Positions 35,027-44,554 of a stretch of DNA of 64,000 nucleotides are shown here, one piece after another. Each line of letters begins with the position of its first letter. Positions within the stretch are counted from its first letter, which is position 1. The position numbers were made by a program, and so were the translations under genes. The notes under the pieces are model-generated. The model made no database searches, was not told the origin of the DNA, and saw nothing but the letters and a program-made list of their open reading frames with translations. Origin of the DNA: Mesorhizobium loti. Its GTDB lineage: Bacteria > Pseudomonadota > Alphaproteobacteria > Rhizobiales > Rhizobiaceae. The stretch spans positions 62,001 to 126,000 of the forward strand of contig CP050295.1 of NCBI GenBank assembly GCA_014189435.1, written 5' to 3'.

Positions 35027-38000
35027 GAGAGAGAGGCGTCGTCTCTGGATCCGCAATGGTCCCCGCCTGCGGCTAGCGTATTGTAGGCTGTTTCCAGTGC
35101 ATTTAGGAACAGTCGGTACCCAGTCCCGTCAGCTACAAAGTGATGCATCAAAACAAGCAGATAGTAGTTGCCGCTCTCTGATGTCCGGAAGGCTGAAAGC
35201 CTGACGAGGGGTGTCTGACCGTCAAACCGAAACCTGGTTTGACGCTCTGCGCAGGCGCCTTCGATGACCGTCAGCTGTTTTGCCGTGGCCATGCCGACCA
35301 GGTCTATTTCTTCCACGAGGGGATTGGGTACCGATCCGATTGCCTGAGATAGGCCGCTCTCGGTTTGGACTATTCGAAGTTTCAGTCCTTCGTGCCGACC
35401 AATGACATGAGCAAGGGCGCCTTCAAGGATTGATAGATTCAAGAGACCCGCGGGCAGGAAGAAAAGGTCGCCAAGGTTGTAGTGCTCGCCTAATCCGACA
35501 AGGCTGTTCCAAGATGAGACGGCGGGAGTCACTAGCAACGGTCCATCGGGAGCCTCATAGGCAGAGATCGTCGTGGCCGATGCGATTTCCTTGGCCAATT
35601 CCCGAATGGTCGATGTTCTATACAGTTGGCCAACGGTCAAGCTCAGTCCGGCTTTACGCGCTAATGTAACGCAACGCACACTCAGAAGAGAGTTTCCGCC
35701 GATATCAAAGAAGCTGTCATCGATCCCGATGGATTTGGCGCCCAACAGATCTTGCCAGATCTCGGCAAGAAGTCTCTCCCGCTCCGTGCGCGGCTCAGTA
35801 GATTGGGCATTCCGAAGCTCGCGGGATCGGACAGAAGAGAGGCGACGACGATCTATCTTCCCGCTCGCCGTCAGTGGCATACGGTCCACCATGCGAAAAT
35901 CGGATGGAATCATGTAGGGCGGCAATTCCTGCCGTAGGTGATTCACAATGTCTCCTGCGGTAAGGCCATCGTCAGTTGGGACCACTATGGCCACCAGTCG
36001 GCGATTGTCATCCACTCCCCGAACGACTGCGGTGGCCCTGGCAATTCCAGGATGCACTTCAAGGGCGTTTTCGATTTCCTCCAGCTCAATTCGGAAACCC
36101 CGGAGCTTGATTTGGTTGTCTGATCGACCGCAAATCTCCAGAAGACCTTTGGCTGAGACGCGGGCGATATCGCCACTGCGATAAACAAGGCCGTATTGGC
36201 AGTCATCATATGGATTGGGCACGAAACTTTGCTTCGTTCGCTCTGGGTCCCGCCAGTACCCCGTGCTTACGCAGCGTCCCGCGACGCAGAGTTCGCCTGC
36301 TACCCCGACGGGAACCCGCTCCAACTGTGCATTGAGCACATAGATCTTCACATTGTCGATTGGGCGCCCGATCGGCACAGCTTTAGAGCCATCGTCCGCC
36401 TCCGATGTTGCGTAGACTGCCGCATTAGACGCGCATTCCGTGGCGCCATAAAAATTCCATAGCGGCACATCTGGAAAGCTCTGTCGCCAACGAGAAGGAA
36501 GCGATGGCGGCATCGGTTCAGCACTGCTTGTGACTAGGCGCAAGCTGGTCGTTTCCGCATGTCGTTTTTGAGAGGCGATCAGACCGGACAGAATGGGCGG
36601 GGAAGCGAACAACCGAGTCACGCGATGCCTAGTCAAGGCACTCAACAAGAGGTCGGGGTCGAGCAACTGGTCATCGGTCAGGATCAGCGTTGGGACCCCC
36701 TTCAGGAGTCCTCCAAAATACTCCCATGCTGCGGCAACAAGTCCCGCCGACTTCTGAACAACGATCACGTCGGCGCCATCAAACGGAAAGCATCGCCACA
36801 TCCAGTTCAGTCGATTGAGTATTGCGGGCTCAGGTATGAGAACGCCTTTCGCCTTACCCGTTGAGGATGAGGTGTAGATCAGGCTGGCTGCGCTGTTATC
36901 AGGCTGCTCGACCTCGCAGTGCATTGCCCGAGCGGGGTAGTATCTCGCCTGCAGGAAAGACAAGCTAACGGACGGCACACCGAAATCGATCTCTTCGTCC
37001 GCGCTGGCGTGAATTAGGAGCTTTGCACCGCTATCTCTTACAACGTGGCTGATCCGTTCCTTCGGGCAATCTGGCGATATAGGCACGACGGTCGCCTGCA
37101 TTGCCCGGATAGCCAAAGTTGTAGTGGCCACTTCAGGTGACCGGTCGATCAGCATGGCGACCATGTCGCCCGGCCCTACCTCGCCGGTACGCAGAGCGGA
37201 CTGGATCGCCGCCATGCGTTCGCGCAGTTGGCCGAACGTGACTTCTCCGAACTCGCCGAAATACGCCACCCGGTCGTTCTTTGCGCTGACCTGATCGAAG
37301 GCTTCCACGAGCGAAGGTTCGTTCTCATGTACCTGCTCAGCGCCCCTGAGCGCGTCCAGCATGGCGACCTCCGAGGGGCACAGGCAAGTCAGGGCGACAA
37401 TCGGCTCAGCCGGCCTCTCGACACAGGCAGCAATAAGATGGCGAAGATTGGCGGCCATGCGAGCGATCACGTGACTTGAAAAAATGTCTTCCGCATATGC
37501 CAGTTGCAGCGCAATCTCATCGCCCTGGTCTTGCGCATACAGGGTAAGGTCGAACTTCACATAGCCTGTGTCATATTCACGAAACGTCAGATCCAAATCG
37601 CGTTCGGCCGGTGGCTCCTGGGGTTCGGAGTACATGTTGAACATGACTTGGAAGATCGGTGATCGACCGGCTTCGCGGTACAATCGGGCGTCCCTCACCA
37701 TCCAACTGAATGGATACGCCGAGTTCGCGATGGCATCGCTGACAAGGGCTTGCACATGAGTTACGTGAGCCACAAAGGACTTATTGACATCGATAGTGGT
37801 TCGGATTGGTAGCATATTGAGGAAAAAACCAACGATCTCCTCCGTGCCTGTTTGGTCGCGCACGACGTGCGGTATACCGACGATGACATCGTCCTGGCCG
37901 CTATACATCCGCAACAGGAGCTTAAAGCATGCCAACAGGATCGTGGATGTGGTGCACCTGTGCCGACGTGCAAAACCCCTCACTTGATCGGACAGTTCTT

Positions 38001-40590
38001 CACCAAGGGGAACCGCATGCGAGGCCCCACGGTAGGAATTCCCTTTCGGCCGGGGTCGATCACTCGCTAGCAAAAGCGCGGGCGGATTGTCGCCAATCTG
38101 CCCACGCCAGTAGCGCCGCTGCTCAACCAGCAAGTCCGGTGTAACGTGTACACTTTCCCAGAGCGCATAGGCCGAGAGTGACACACGATGCTCTGGAGAG
38201 AACGGGGCAGCATTGGTGTATCTCGTTCGCAAGTCTCTGAGCAAGACGGAGATCGACCAGGCATCTATGATAATTTCGTGTGCGGTTATCAGTATTAGAT
38301 GGTCATCCGCGGCAAGGCGGATCATGCGCGCACGAAACAAATGGCCCTGACTGAGATCAAAGGCGTCGTTGAGCTCGGTCTGCCGCATCTCCGCCACAAG
38401 CTCCTCAGCCTCCTGTTGCGTAAGGTGAGTGGTGTCAACCAACTCTAAATTGGCGTAATGCGGATCATCAAAAATCTGGACCGGCCCATCTTCGTCGCTG
38501 AAACGTGCCGAAAGCGCGTCGTGGGCCCTGACGACATTGATCCAAGCTTCATTGAAAGCAGTCAGATCGATTGCTCCTCGTATACGCAGGCCACCTTGAA
38601 TGACGTAGTTTTTCGCATCCGGATCGAGCTGCCAGAGGAACCACAGGTGTTCCTGCACCCGTGTCAGCGATGATCGTCCGTGCTTCCGGCCCGCTGGAAG
38701 CACGTTCTGTGTCGTCTCGGATTGGCTTGATAGCGATGCCGCCAGCGACCTGACGGTCCCATTTAGCACCAGCCTGAAATCCACCTTCGCCCTGAGCTGC
38801 CTCTGCAGCTGGGCTAATATAAGCATCGCCCGGAGCGAGTCCCCGCCAAGGTCCATGAATTGGTCGTTCACGCCGATATCTTTGATGCGAAGAACGCTGG
38901 ACCAGATACCTCGCAGCTTGCCTTCGAGCTCCGTCTTTGGTTCCTCGAACGAATTCAGCATCTGAGGGCGAATGGTCGTCGGATCCGGCAAAGCTGCAAA
39001 GTCTACTTTCCCGTTTCTGGTAATTGGAATGCCATCGACATGAATGATACGCTCCGGGACCATGTAGGCAGGAAGCGTTTCGGCAACAAAGCTTCGGAGT
39101 CCACTTTCCAAGACGTCGGGAGGAGCCGATACATAGGCCACTATTCGTCTTGGCCTGATCCCTCCGTCGGCCTTGGTTATGTCTCTTGCTGTGAGCTTCA
39201 CGCCTTCATTGACGGGTGCTACGGCGACGGCGCCACTTACCGAAGGATGGGTGCAGAGCCGAGACTCAATCTCTCCAAGCTCGACCCGGTGCCCCCGGAT
39301 CTTGACTTGACGGTCTCGCCTGCCAAGACATTCCAGCAGGCCGTCAGCTCTGAAGCGTCCGCGATCGCCTGTCTTGTATAGGCGCCGATGGGATGGATGG
39401 TTGGAGAACGGGTTTGGAAAAAAAGCATCTTTGGTACGCGCGCTATCATTGATGTAGCCAGCAGCGACACCGACTCCGCTGACACAGATCTCGCCGACTT
39501 CACCCGTCCTGCACAGCCGCCATCCATCGGCGACATAGACTTCAAGATTGGAGATCGGCCGACCGATCGGTACATAGGCGTCAGCTGCACTAGGCGGGAC
39601 AGAAACCACATGGTGGGTAACCCCATCCGCACATTCTGTCGGGCCATAGTGATTGAGAATTGGGACTTGGGGATACAGTGCCAGCCAGGCGCGCGCCAGG
39701 GCAGGCGTCAGCGGCTCGCCGACCGTGGAGATCATGCGTAAGGCACTGAGAGGGCGCTCGTCTGCCGCGAGTGTCTGCAGATACTCAACAAATATGGCAA
39801 GCACCGATGGGACGAATTGGACAATTGTGACGCCTTGTCCCTGCAGCGCCTTAAGAAGAGCGATCGGAGATCTAAGCGTGGCATCGTCTATGATCGCGAC
39901 GCGGCTTCCAACGCATAGCCCTGCCAAGAGCTGCCACAGCGAGATGTCAAAGCAATGCGATGCAGTTTGAGCGATGCAGTCCTTCTCGGTCAGCTCGAGC
40001 GCATCGATCTTGGCTATCAAATGGTTGTTTAGTCCGGTACGCTCGACCATCACACCCTTGGGCCACCCCGTCGAACCGGACGTAAACAAGATGTAAGCGA
40101 GACCGCACTCAGCCGAAGAGGGCATCGCAGAAGAGGCACGGTCCCCAAATAACGCGGTCTGCACCGTCATGAATTCTCGGGTGCCGTGGCTGTTTTCTTG
40201 AAGCAGACCGAGGGCTTCCGGCCGCTCTTGCCCGATAATCAGAGTGCATCCACTCTGCTCGACCATGAATGAAGTGCGTGAGGCCGGTAAAGATGGGTCG
40301 AGCGGCAAATATGTTGAGCCGCCCTTCAGAATTGCGATTACTGTAGCGGCCCAATTGGGATTTCGTTCACCACAATAGCTCACGATCGTTCGCACCGCGC
40401 AGCGCTCTCGTAGAGTGCTCGCGATTCTAGCCGACATGACTCGCAGCTCACCATATGTGAGTTCCGCCGCGCCATGCGTAATCGCGATTCTGTCCGGAAA
40501 CGATGCCCCGATTTCATCGATAGCCGCGATTACATCGGTGAGCCGACGTCCGTCCAGCTTGTGCTTCTCACGTGAATTTTCGTTAAACAT
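34993..40590 (-). CDS. Two-module non-ribosomal peptide synthetase (A-T-C-A-T-C)
   Basis: About 1865 residues from ATG 40590. Domains: A1 about 15-550 (ILFTSGSTGWPKG, NHYGPTE, YKTGDRGRF, NGK Lys); T1 Ser near 585 (DLGGDSLRAM); C1 about 640-1070; A2 about 1090-1580; T2 Ser near 1633 (DIGGNSLLSV); C2 from about 1680 with MHHFVADG near 1816. C1 has HEIIIDA where HHxxxDG is expected. A2 lacks the usual Asp that binds an alpha-amino group. The frame ends early because of a slip in a GA repeat; the rest lies in another frame to 34146. It has no TE domain, so the last C domain may release the product. The TTG at 40683 is unlikely as start. The product is unknown. Confidence 0.9.
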   Translation of the reverse strand: MFNENSREKHKLDGRRLTDVIAAIDEIGASFPDRIAITHGAAELTYGELRVMSARIASTLRERCAVRTIVSYCGERNPNWAATVIAILKGGSTYLPLDPSLPASRTSFMVEQSGCTLIIGQERPEALGLLQENSHGTREFMTVQTALFGDRASSAMPSSAECGLAYILFTSGSTGWPKGVMVERTGLNNHLIAKIDALELTEKDCIAQTASHCFDISLWQLLAGLCVGSRVAIIDDATLRSPIALLKALQGQGVTIVQFVPSVLAIFVEYLQTLAADERPLSALRMISTVGEPLTPALARAWLALYPQVPILNHYGPTECADGVTHHVVSVPPSAADAYVPIGRPISNLEVYVADGWRLCRTGEVGEICVSGVGVAAGYINDSARTKDAFFPNPFSNHPSHRRLYKTGDRGRFRADGLLECLGRRDRQVKIRGHRVELGEIESRLCTHPSVSGAVAVAPVNEGVKLTARDITKADGGIRPRRIVAYVSAPPDVLESGLRSFVAETLPAYMVPERIIHVDGIPITRNGKVDFAALPDPTTIRPQMLNSFEEPKTELEGKLRGIWSSVLRIKDIGVNDQFMDLGGDSLRAMLILAQLQRQLRAKVDFRLVLNGTVRSLAASLSSQSETTQNVLPAGRKHGRSSLTRVQEHLWFLWQLDPDAKNYVIQGGLRIRGAIDLTAFNEAWINVVRAHDALSARFSDEDGPVQIFDDPHYANLELVDTTHLTQQEAEELVAEMRQTELNDAFDLSQGHLFRARMIRLAADDHLILITAHEIIIDAWSISVLLRDLRTRYTNAAPFSPEHRVSLSAYALWESVHVTPDLLVEQRRYWRGQIGDNPPALLLASDRPRPKGNSYRGASHAVPLGEELSDQVRGFARRHRCTTSTILLACFKLLLRMYSGQDDVIVGIPHVVRDQTGTEEIVGFFLNMLPIRTTIDVNKSFVAHVTHVQALVSDAIANSAYPFSWMVRDARLYREAGRSPIFQVMFNMYSEPQEPPAERDLDLTFREYDTGYVKFDLTLYAQDQGDEIALQLAYAEDIFSSHVIARMAANLRHLIAACVERPAEPIVALTCLCPSEVAMLDALRGAEQVHENEPSLVEAFDQVSAKNDRVAYFGEFGEVTFGQLRERMAAIQSALRTGEVGPGDMVAMLIDRSPEVATTTLAIRAMQATVVPISPDCPKERISHVVRDSGAKLLIHASADEEIDFGVPSVSLSFLQARYYPARAMHCEVEQPDNSAASLIYTSSSTGKAKGVLIPEPAILNRLNWMWRCFPFDGADVIVVQKSAGLVAAAWEYFGGLLKGVPTLILTDDQLLDPDLLLSALTRHRVTRLFASPPILSGLIASQKRHAETTSLRLVTSSAEPMPPSLPSRWRQSFPDVPLWNFYGATECASNAAVYATSEADDGSKAVPIGRPIDNVKIYVLNAQLERVPVGVAGELCVAGRCVSTGYWRDPERTKQSFVPNPYDDCQYGLVYRSGDIARVSAKGLLEICGRSDNQIKLRGFRIELEEIENALEVHPGIARATAVVRGVDDNRRLVAIVVPTDDGLTAGDIVNHLRQELPPYMIPSDFRMVDRMPLTASGKIDRRRLSSVRSRELRNAQSTEPRTERERLLAEIWQDLLGAKSIGIDDSFFDIGGNSLLSVRCVTLARKAGLSLTVGQLYRTSTIRELAKEIASATTISAYEAPDGPLLVTPAVSSWNSLVGLGEHYNLGDLFFLPAGLLNLSILEGALAHVIGRHEGLKLRIVQTESGLSQAIGSVPNPLVEEIDLVGMATAKQLTVIEGACAERQTRFRFDGQTPLVRLSAFRTSESGNYYLLVLMHHFVADGTGYRLFLNALETAYNTLAAGGDHCGSRDDASLSVAGAIGPLRR
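35027..35035. repeat. (GA)4G tract at the NRPS frameshift
   Basis: On the coding strand this is CTCTCTCTC. One additional CT unit would give DASLSQWLERLGHYAD and restore a continuous condensation domain. Dinucleotide tracts can lose or gain units in replication. Confidence 0.75.
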
Positions 40591-40831
40591 GCGCATCCAG
40601 CCTACAATTTTTGGGGCTCCCTCACTCCAGAGCCGATTCCAGGCCTGGAAGTTTGTGAGGGGCTCGCCACGCCGGGGGCTCAATCTGCAAGACCATGTTG
40701 CTCCAAAGCTATTGCCAAAGGTTGCGCGACTTTATGCGCAAGCTTGTTTACCTCTTAGAGACGAGGCGCCGGGTTCAAGGGAAGTTTCTGCGTGCAGTCA
40801 GCCCTCACTCAATGTCGCTGCATCTCATTCA

Positions 40832-40846
40832 GCAAAGGCCGTGCCA
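40832..40846 (-). promoter_or_regulatory. Sigma-54 promoter of the NRPS operon
   Basis: Reads TGGCACGGCCTTTGCT on the minus strand, which fits TGGCACG-N4-TTGCW at every consensus position. Transcription should begin near 40820, leaving about 230 bases before ATG 40590. No other gene on this strand lies between. Confidence 0.8.
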
Positions 40847-40908
40847 GCGCGCTCCGCGCGCGGGATGCGCATGATTACGCGTGGAAAACCTCCACAGTGC
40901 CCAAGATG

Positions 40909-40953
40909 TGTTTTGAACCTGACATGTTTTCTGACGATGTCAGGTTTTGGACA
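40909..40953. promoter_or_regulatory. Two NifA-type upstream activator sequences
   Basis: TGT-N10-ACA occurs at 40909-40924 (TGTTTTGAACCTGACA) and at 40938-40953 (TGTCAGGTTTTGGACA), 29 bases apart. They are inverted near-copies of each other and together form a long palindrome (AACCTGACAT and its inverse, 40916-40946). They lie about 65-110 bases upstream of the -24 element, where NifA normally binds. Confidence 0.75.
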
Positions 40954-40994
40954 CGCATCACGCGCTTCGCGCTGCCAGAATAGCATGGCCAACC

Positions 40995-41104
40995 GCATGC
41001 TTGCCTGCGCACGCCCGAAATCCGCCCGCCGCAAGGCGGCCACGGCATAGTCTGCCGCTTCAAAGATCGACATCCGCTCAAGTCCGGACCCATGCACCAA
41101 CGCC
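40995..41104 (+). mobile_element. IS5 terminal fragment
   Basis: About 110 bases identical or nearly so to the outer end of the IS5 element at 27444 (plus strand reads NRMLACARPKSARRKAATA and stop, then the 23-bp end at 41082-41104). The rest of the element is missing. It lies just upstream of the NRPS promoter. Confidence 0.75.
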
Positions 41105-41293
41105 GTGTTCAGTCAGAAATTCCACTTATAACCCCCGTCCAAATTTCCCGAGCCAGCTCTCTTCCGCGCTTCCCCGCCGCAATAGCGCCTTGCCGGCTTC
41201 ACACAACTTTACATTCGCCCGCAACAGCCGAAACATTACGCTCGTAGTTTCGCCCAGTCGCGGCAGAGATGCCGCATTAGCGAAAGGACCATC

Positions 41294-41829
41294 ATGGAAA
41301 CGAACCATCAGGAACCGGCCAGCCTCTCCGGCACCGCGCAGAAGAAGAGCTGGGGCAAGCGAATCGCCATAGGCGGCATCGCGATAGTGGCGCTTGCCGG
41401 CGTCGGCGTCCCTGGCGCGCTCAGCCAGGATTACGGGCGCATGCAGCGCTCGGCATGGGCGGGGGCCACCGCGGACCCGACATGCACATGCAGGCCAACT
41501 TCCGCGACGGGATGGGGTTCGGCGGGCATAACTTTGAGTGCATGTTCGGGGAGGTCGACGCCACACCCGAGCAGGAAGATAAGCTGGAGGCGATCATGGA
41601 CAAGTTCCGCGACGATGTCCGCCCGATCAAGTGCGGCTTCCGCGATACGCGAGACGATGTCGCCAAGCTGCTCGGCGCCGCAACCATCGACCGCGAGGCA
41701 GTGGAGAAGCTGCGCGCCGAGCGTATCGCGGCGGTCGACGAGGTCTCGCGCAAGCTGACGACGGCGCTGCTCGACGCCGCCGCGGTGCTGACGGCCGAGC
41801 AGCGGGCGGAGCTGGTCGAACTTTTCTAG
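41294..41829 (+). pseudogene. CpxP/Spy-like periplasmic protein, frameshifted
   Basis: The first frame gives a signal-anchor N-terminus (KRIAIGGIAIVALAGVGVPG, then ALSQDYGRMQRSA). One missing base at about 41456 moves the rest to another frame: MGGGHRGPDMHMQANF, VDATPEQEDKLEAIMDKFRD and the LTAEQRAEL (LTxxQ) motif near the end. Spy/CpxP proteins are periplasmic chaperones or sensors of envelope or metal stress. It heads a cassette with a response regulator and a kinase. Confidence 0.7.
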
Positions 41830-41899
41830 GATCGCAGCTGGCACCGACGCTGGTAAGCTCTGTACCGGCACAGGTTCGAATCGGAGTAGACAAACGAGC

Positions 41900-42588
41900 A
41901 TGGCGGACCAGGTTCTCATCGTCGACGACGACAGGCGCCTGTCCGCCATGCTCGCGGAATATCTGACGGGCAACGGTTTCGTGTGCGAACGGCGGATACA
42001 GCGGGCGCAGGCATTGCCGATATCGCGCGGCTGTCGCCCGATGCCGTGATTCTCGATGTCATGCTGCCCGACATGGACGGCTTCGAGGCGCTCAAGCGCA
42101 TCCGCGCGAACTCCGACGTGCCGGTTCTGATGCTGACGGCGCGAGGCGACGAGACTGACCGCATCGTGGGGCTGGAAATAGGCGCCGACGATTATCTGCC
42201 GAAGCCTTTCAATTCGCGCGAATTGCTGGCGCGGTTGAAGGCGATCCTTCGCCGCCGCAACGCCGGCTCCCCGCGCATCCTGCGCTTCGGACGGCTGGAG
42301 ATTGACCCTTCGTCGCGCTCGGCCCGCGTCGACGGGCGCGACTGCCCGATGACCAGCTACCAGTTCAACCTGCTGGTGGTGCTCGCCGAAAATGCCGGGC
42401 GTACGCTGTCGCGCGTGCAGCTCATGGACATGGTCAAGGGCGAAGAACTGGCGTTCGACCGGTCGATCGACGTGCATGTCTCGCGCATCCGCGCCGCGAT
42501 CGAGACCGATCCGAAAGATCCTCGCCGCATCAATACGGTACGCGGCGCGGGCTATTTCTTTGCCCGTTTCCAGGACGGTGACAGATAA
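41900..42588 (+). pseudogene. OmpR-family response regulator, frameshifted
   Basis: MADQVLIVDDDRRLSAMLAE (acidic pocket) is followed, after one missing base near 41983, by VRTADTAGAGIADIARL, the phospho-acceptor region DAVILDVMLPDMDGFEALKR, LMLTARGDETDRIVGLEIGA and the wHTH domain (TSYQFNLLVVLAENAGRTLS to YFFARFQDG). The normal sequence at the shift was probably GFVVRTAD. It stops 3 bases before the kinase. Confidence 0.75.
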
Positions 42589-42591
42589 GCC

Positions 42592-43799
42592 ATGCGCAAC
42601 AGCCTTTTCGTCAAGATCTATCTCACCGTGCTCGTCAGCTTCGCTGCAGTGGTGATCGCCAGCGCGACCTTCCTGCACATGAGCCGGGAACGCGACCATG
42701 CCGCGTGCGACGCCTTCGCGGCGATGCCGCCGGCGGACTCCGACCCCGCTCTGCTGCAGGCGACGGCCGAGCGGGTTCGGCGGCCTTCAATGCCGACATC
42801 TCCGTCTTCGGCCCGCAAGGGGGGCTGGTTGCAGAGATCGGCCGGCCGATCTCCCCGCAAAAGTTCGGATCCCCGCGCAGGATCCTCCCCGGCGGGCATC
42901 ACCTGCTGATCAGCCGGCAGTTGGACGGAAGTGTGATCGCGGCGCGGCTGAGAATGCCGCTCGGCCAGGCAGGCTTTCTCGCGCTGATCGCCGCGGTGAT
43001 AGGGCTTGCCGCCTTTCCAGTCGTGCGTCATCTCACACACCGCCTTGAAGCAATGCGCCAGGGCGTCGATCGCTGGGGCGCAGGCGCTCTCGACAAGCGC
43101 GTCGCCGTGCGCGGCAGCGACGAGGTGGCGGCGGTGGCGGCGAGCTTCAACCGCGCCGCCGAGCAGTTCGAGCGGCTGCTTGCCGCGAATAGCTCGCTGC
43201 TTGCCAATGCCAGCCACGAGTTGCGCTCGCCGCTTCCGCGGCTGCGCATGGCGATCGACCTCATCGCCAACGAACAAAGCGGCCCGATGCGCGACGAGAT
43301 CGTGCGCAACCTCGCCGAACTCGATGCGCTGGTGGAGGAAATCCTGCTTGCCGGCCGGCTCGACCATATCGAGAAGCTGGAGCCGGTGGATCTGCTGGCG
43401 CTCACGGCCGAGGAAGGCGCACGGTCCGGCGTCGACGTCTCAGGCGAACCTGGCGTCGTGTCGGGCGACCCGAAGCTGCTCACGCGGTGGTTCGCAATCT
43501 CATGCAGAACGCGCAGAGACATGGCTGCCCGCCGGTTAGCGCGCATGTGGGGATCGAAGGGGCGGCTCGGTGGTGCTCAAGGTGTGCGATCACAGGCCGG
43601 GCCTGCCGGAAGGAACCGGTGAGCGCGTCTTCGAGCCCTTCTTCCGGCCACAGGGCCGCAGCGAGACGGCCGCCGGCTGGGGCCTCGGTGCCTGTCGCTG
43701 GTGCGCAAGATCGCCTTGCGTCACGGCGCAACCGTGCACCACGAATCACCATCCGACGGCGGCGCCTGCTTTGTCGTCACGTTTTCGGCAATATCTTGA
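42592..43799 (+). pseudogene. Sensor histidine kinase, several frameshifts
   Basis: MRNSLFVKIYLTVLVSFAAV (first membrane helix), a periplasmic part with FNADISVFGPQGGLVAEIGR after a shift near 42780, HAMP, the H-box NASHELRSPLPRLRMAIDL near 43210-43260, N-box NLMQNAQRHG after a shift near 43490, and G-boxes DHRPGLPEGTGERVFEPFF after another. The last part (LRHGATVHHES, CFVVTF) needs a further shift. At least three lesions show the gene is dead or poorly sequenced. Confidence 0.75.
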
Positions 43800-43854
43800 T
43801 ACGGCGGGCGCATATCCTTGTGAAAGCAGGGCGGAAGGAGAGGTATGATTAACG

Positions 43855-44094
43855 CACGAATTCCCGACGGGTACTGGTTCCGCGAAAAGATCAGCAGGCG
43901 CGGAGGGCAGCGAACCTCGAAGGAGGACGGATTTAATGAACGATCCGGCCGTCCGTCGGCGGGAGCAGGCCTTGGCGAGGCTGACCGCGGCTGAATAACG
44001 CTGGTCGCTCCGCCGTTCCCAGCACGTCGCGAACAAGCTGTCGAAGCTCACATGGGCAGTAATAGGACGTGAGGAACCAAAGGGAAAACGTACA
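43855..44094. other. No supportable gene
   Basis: Between the kinase and the TniQ relic. A 20-codon frame (MNDPAVRRREQALARL) begins at 43936 after GAAGGAGG and stops at TAA; the following codons are open in the same frame, so a longer gene may have been cut. No function recognised. Confidence 0.3.
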
Positions 44095-44492
44095 ATGATC
44101 ACCTCACCAAAAGGCCTCTCGAAGCCCTCGACGAAAACTCTGCTCGGCCGCCAGACAGGCGTTTCGCGGGAAACAATCTTGGCGGTGGCAATGGCTGGTC
44201 GGGCTCTGCCACCGCTCTTGCTGCCACTGCGCGAAAGGGCCAAGCGCAACCGTTCGACCTGGATTCAGTATTCCCCTTTTTGCCTCGCCGACGACGAGGC
44301 TCTGTATTTTCGTCGGCAGTGGCGACTGGCATCGCGTCTTTTCTGCTTCGTGCACGGTTGCGGCCTTCGGGATCGATGTCCCGCCTGCCGCGGCGGGATT
44401 GCCCCCTTCGATCAGACGGAGCTGATCCCGCAGCATTTCTGCCCCGCGCTGCTACCTCAATTTCCTTACGGCTCAATCAATGTGACACCACC
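44095..44492 (+). pseudogene. tniQ: TniQ (TnsD-type) transposition protein fragment
   Basis: Contains the TniQ zinc-ribbon region: WIQYSPFCLADDEALYFRRQ, WRLASRLFCFVHGCGL and RDRCPACRGGIAPFDQ. TniQ selects targets in Tn7- and Tn5053-like transposons. The N-terminus is incomplete, and the frame is cut at 44493 by the 23-bp IS5 end relic (44493-44515). No tniA or tniB lies next to it. Confidence 0.65.
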
Positions 44493-44515
44493 GTCCGGAC
44501 CCATGCACCAACGCC
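44493..44515. repeat. 23-bp relic of an IS5 end
   Basis: GTCCGGACCCATGCACCAAC plus GCC is identical to the outer end found at 41082-41104, 27444-27466 and 47680-47702. Nothing else of the element is left on either side. Confidence 0.7.
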
Positions 44516-44554
44516 GCAAAGCGCCGCTTGATCAACCCAGTCACCCAAATTCCG

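Noticed and set aside
40591..40683. NRPS start at TTG 40683
   Set aside because: ATG 40590 gives a normal adenylation-domain start; the upstream residues have no family match and TTG has no ribosome site.
41431..42699. 422-codon minus-strand frame
   Set aside because: Antisense of the frameshifted CpxP-like and response regulator genes, whose motifs on the plus strand are unmistakable.
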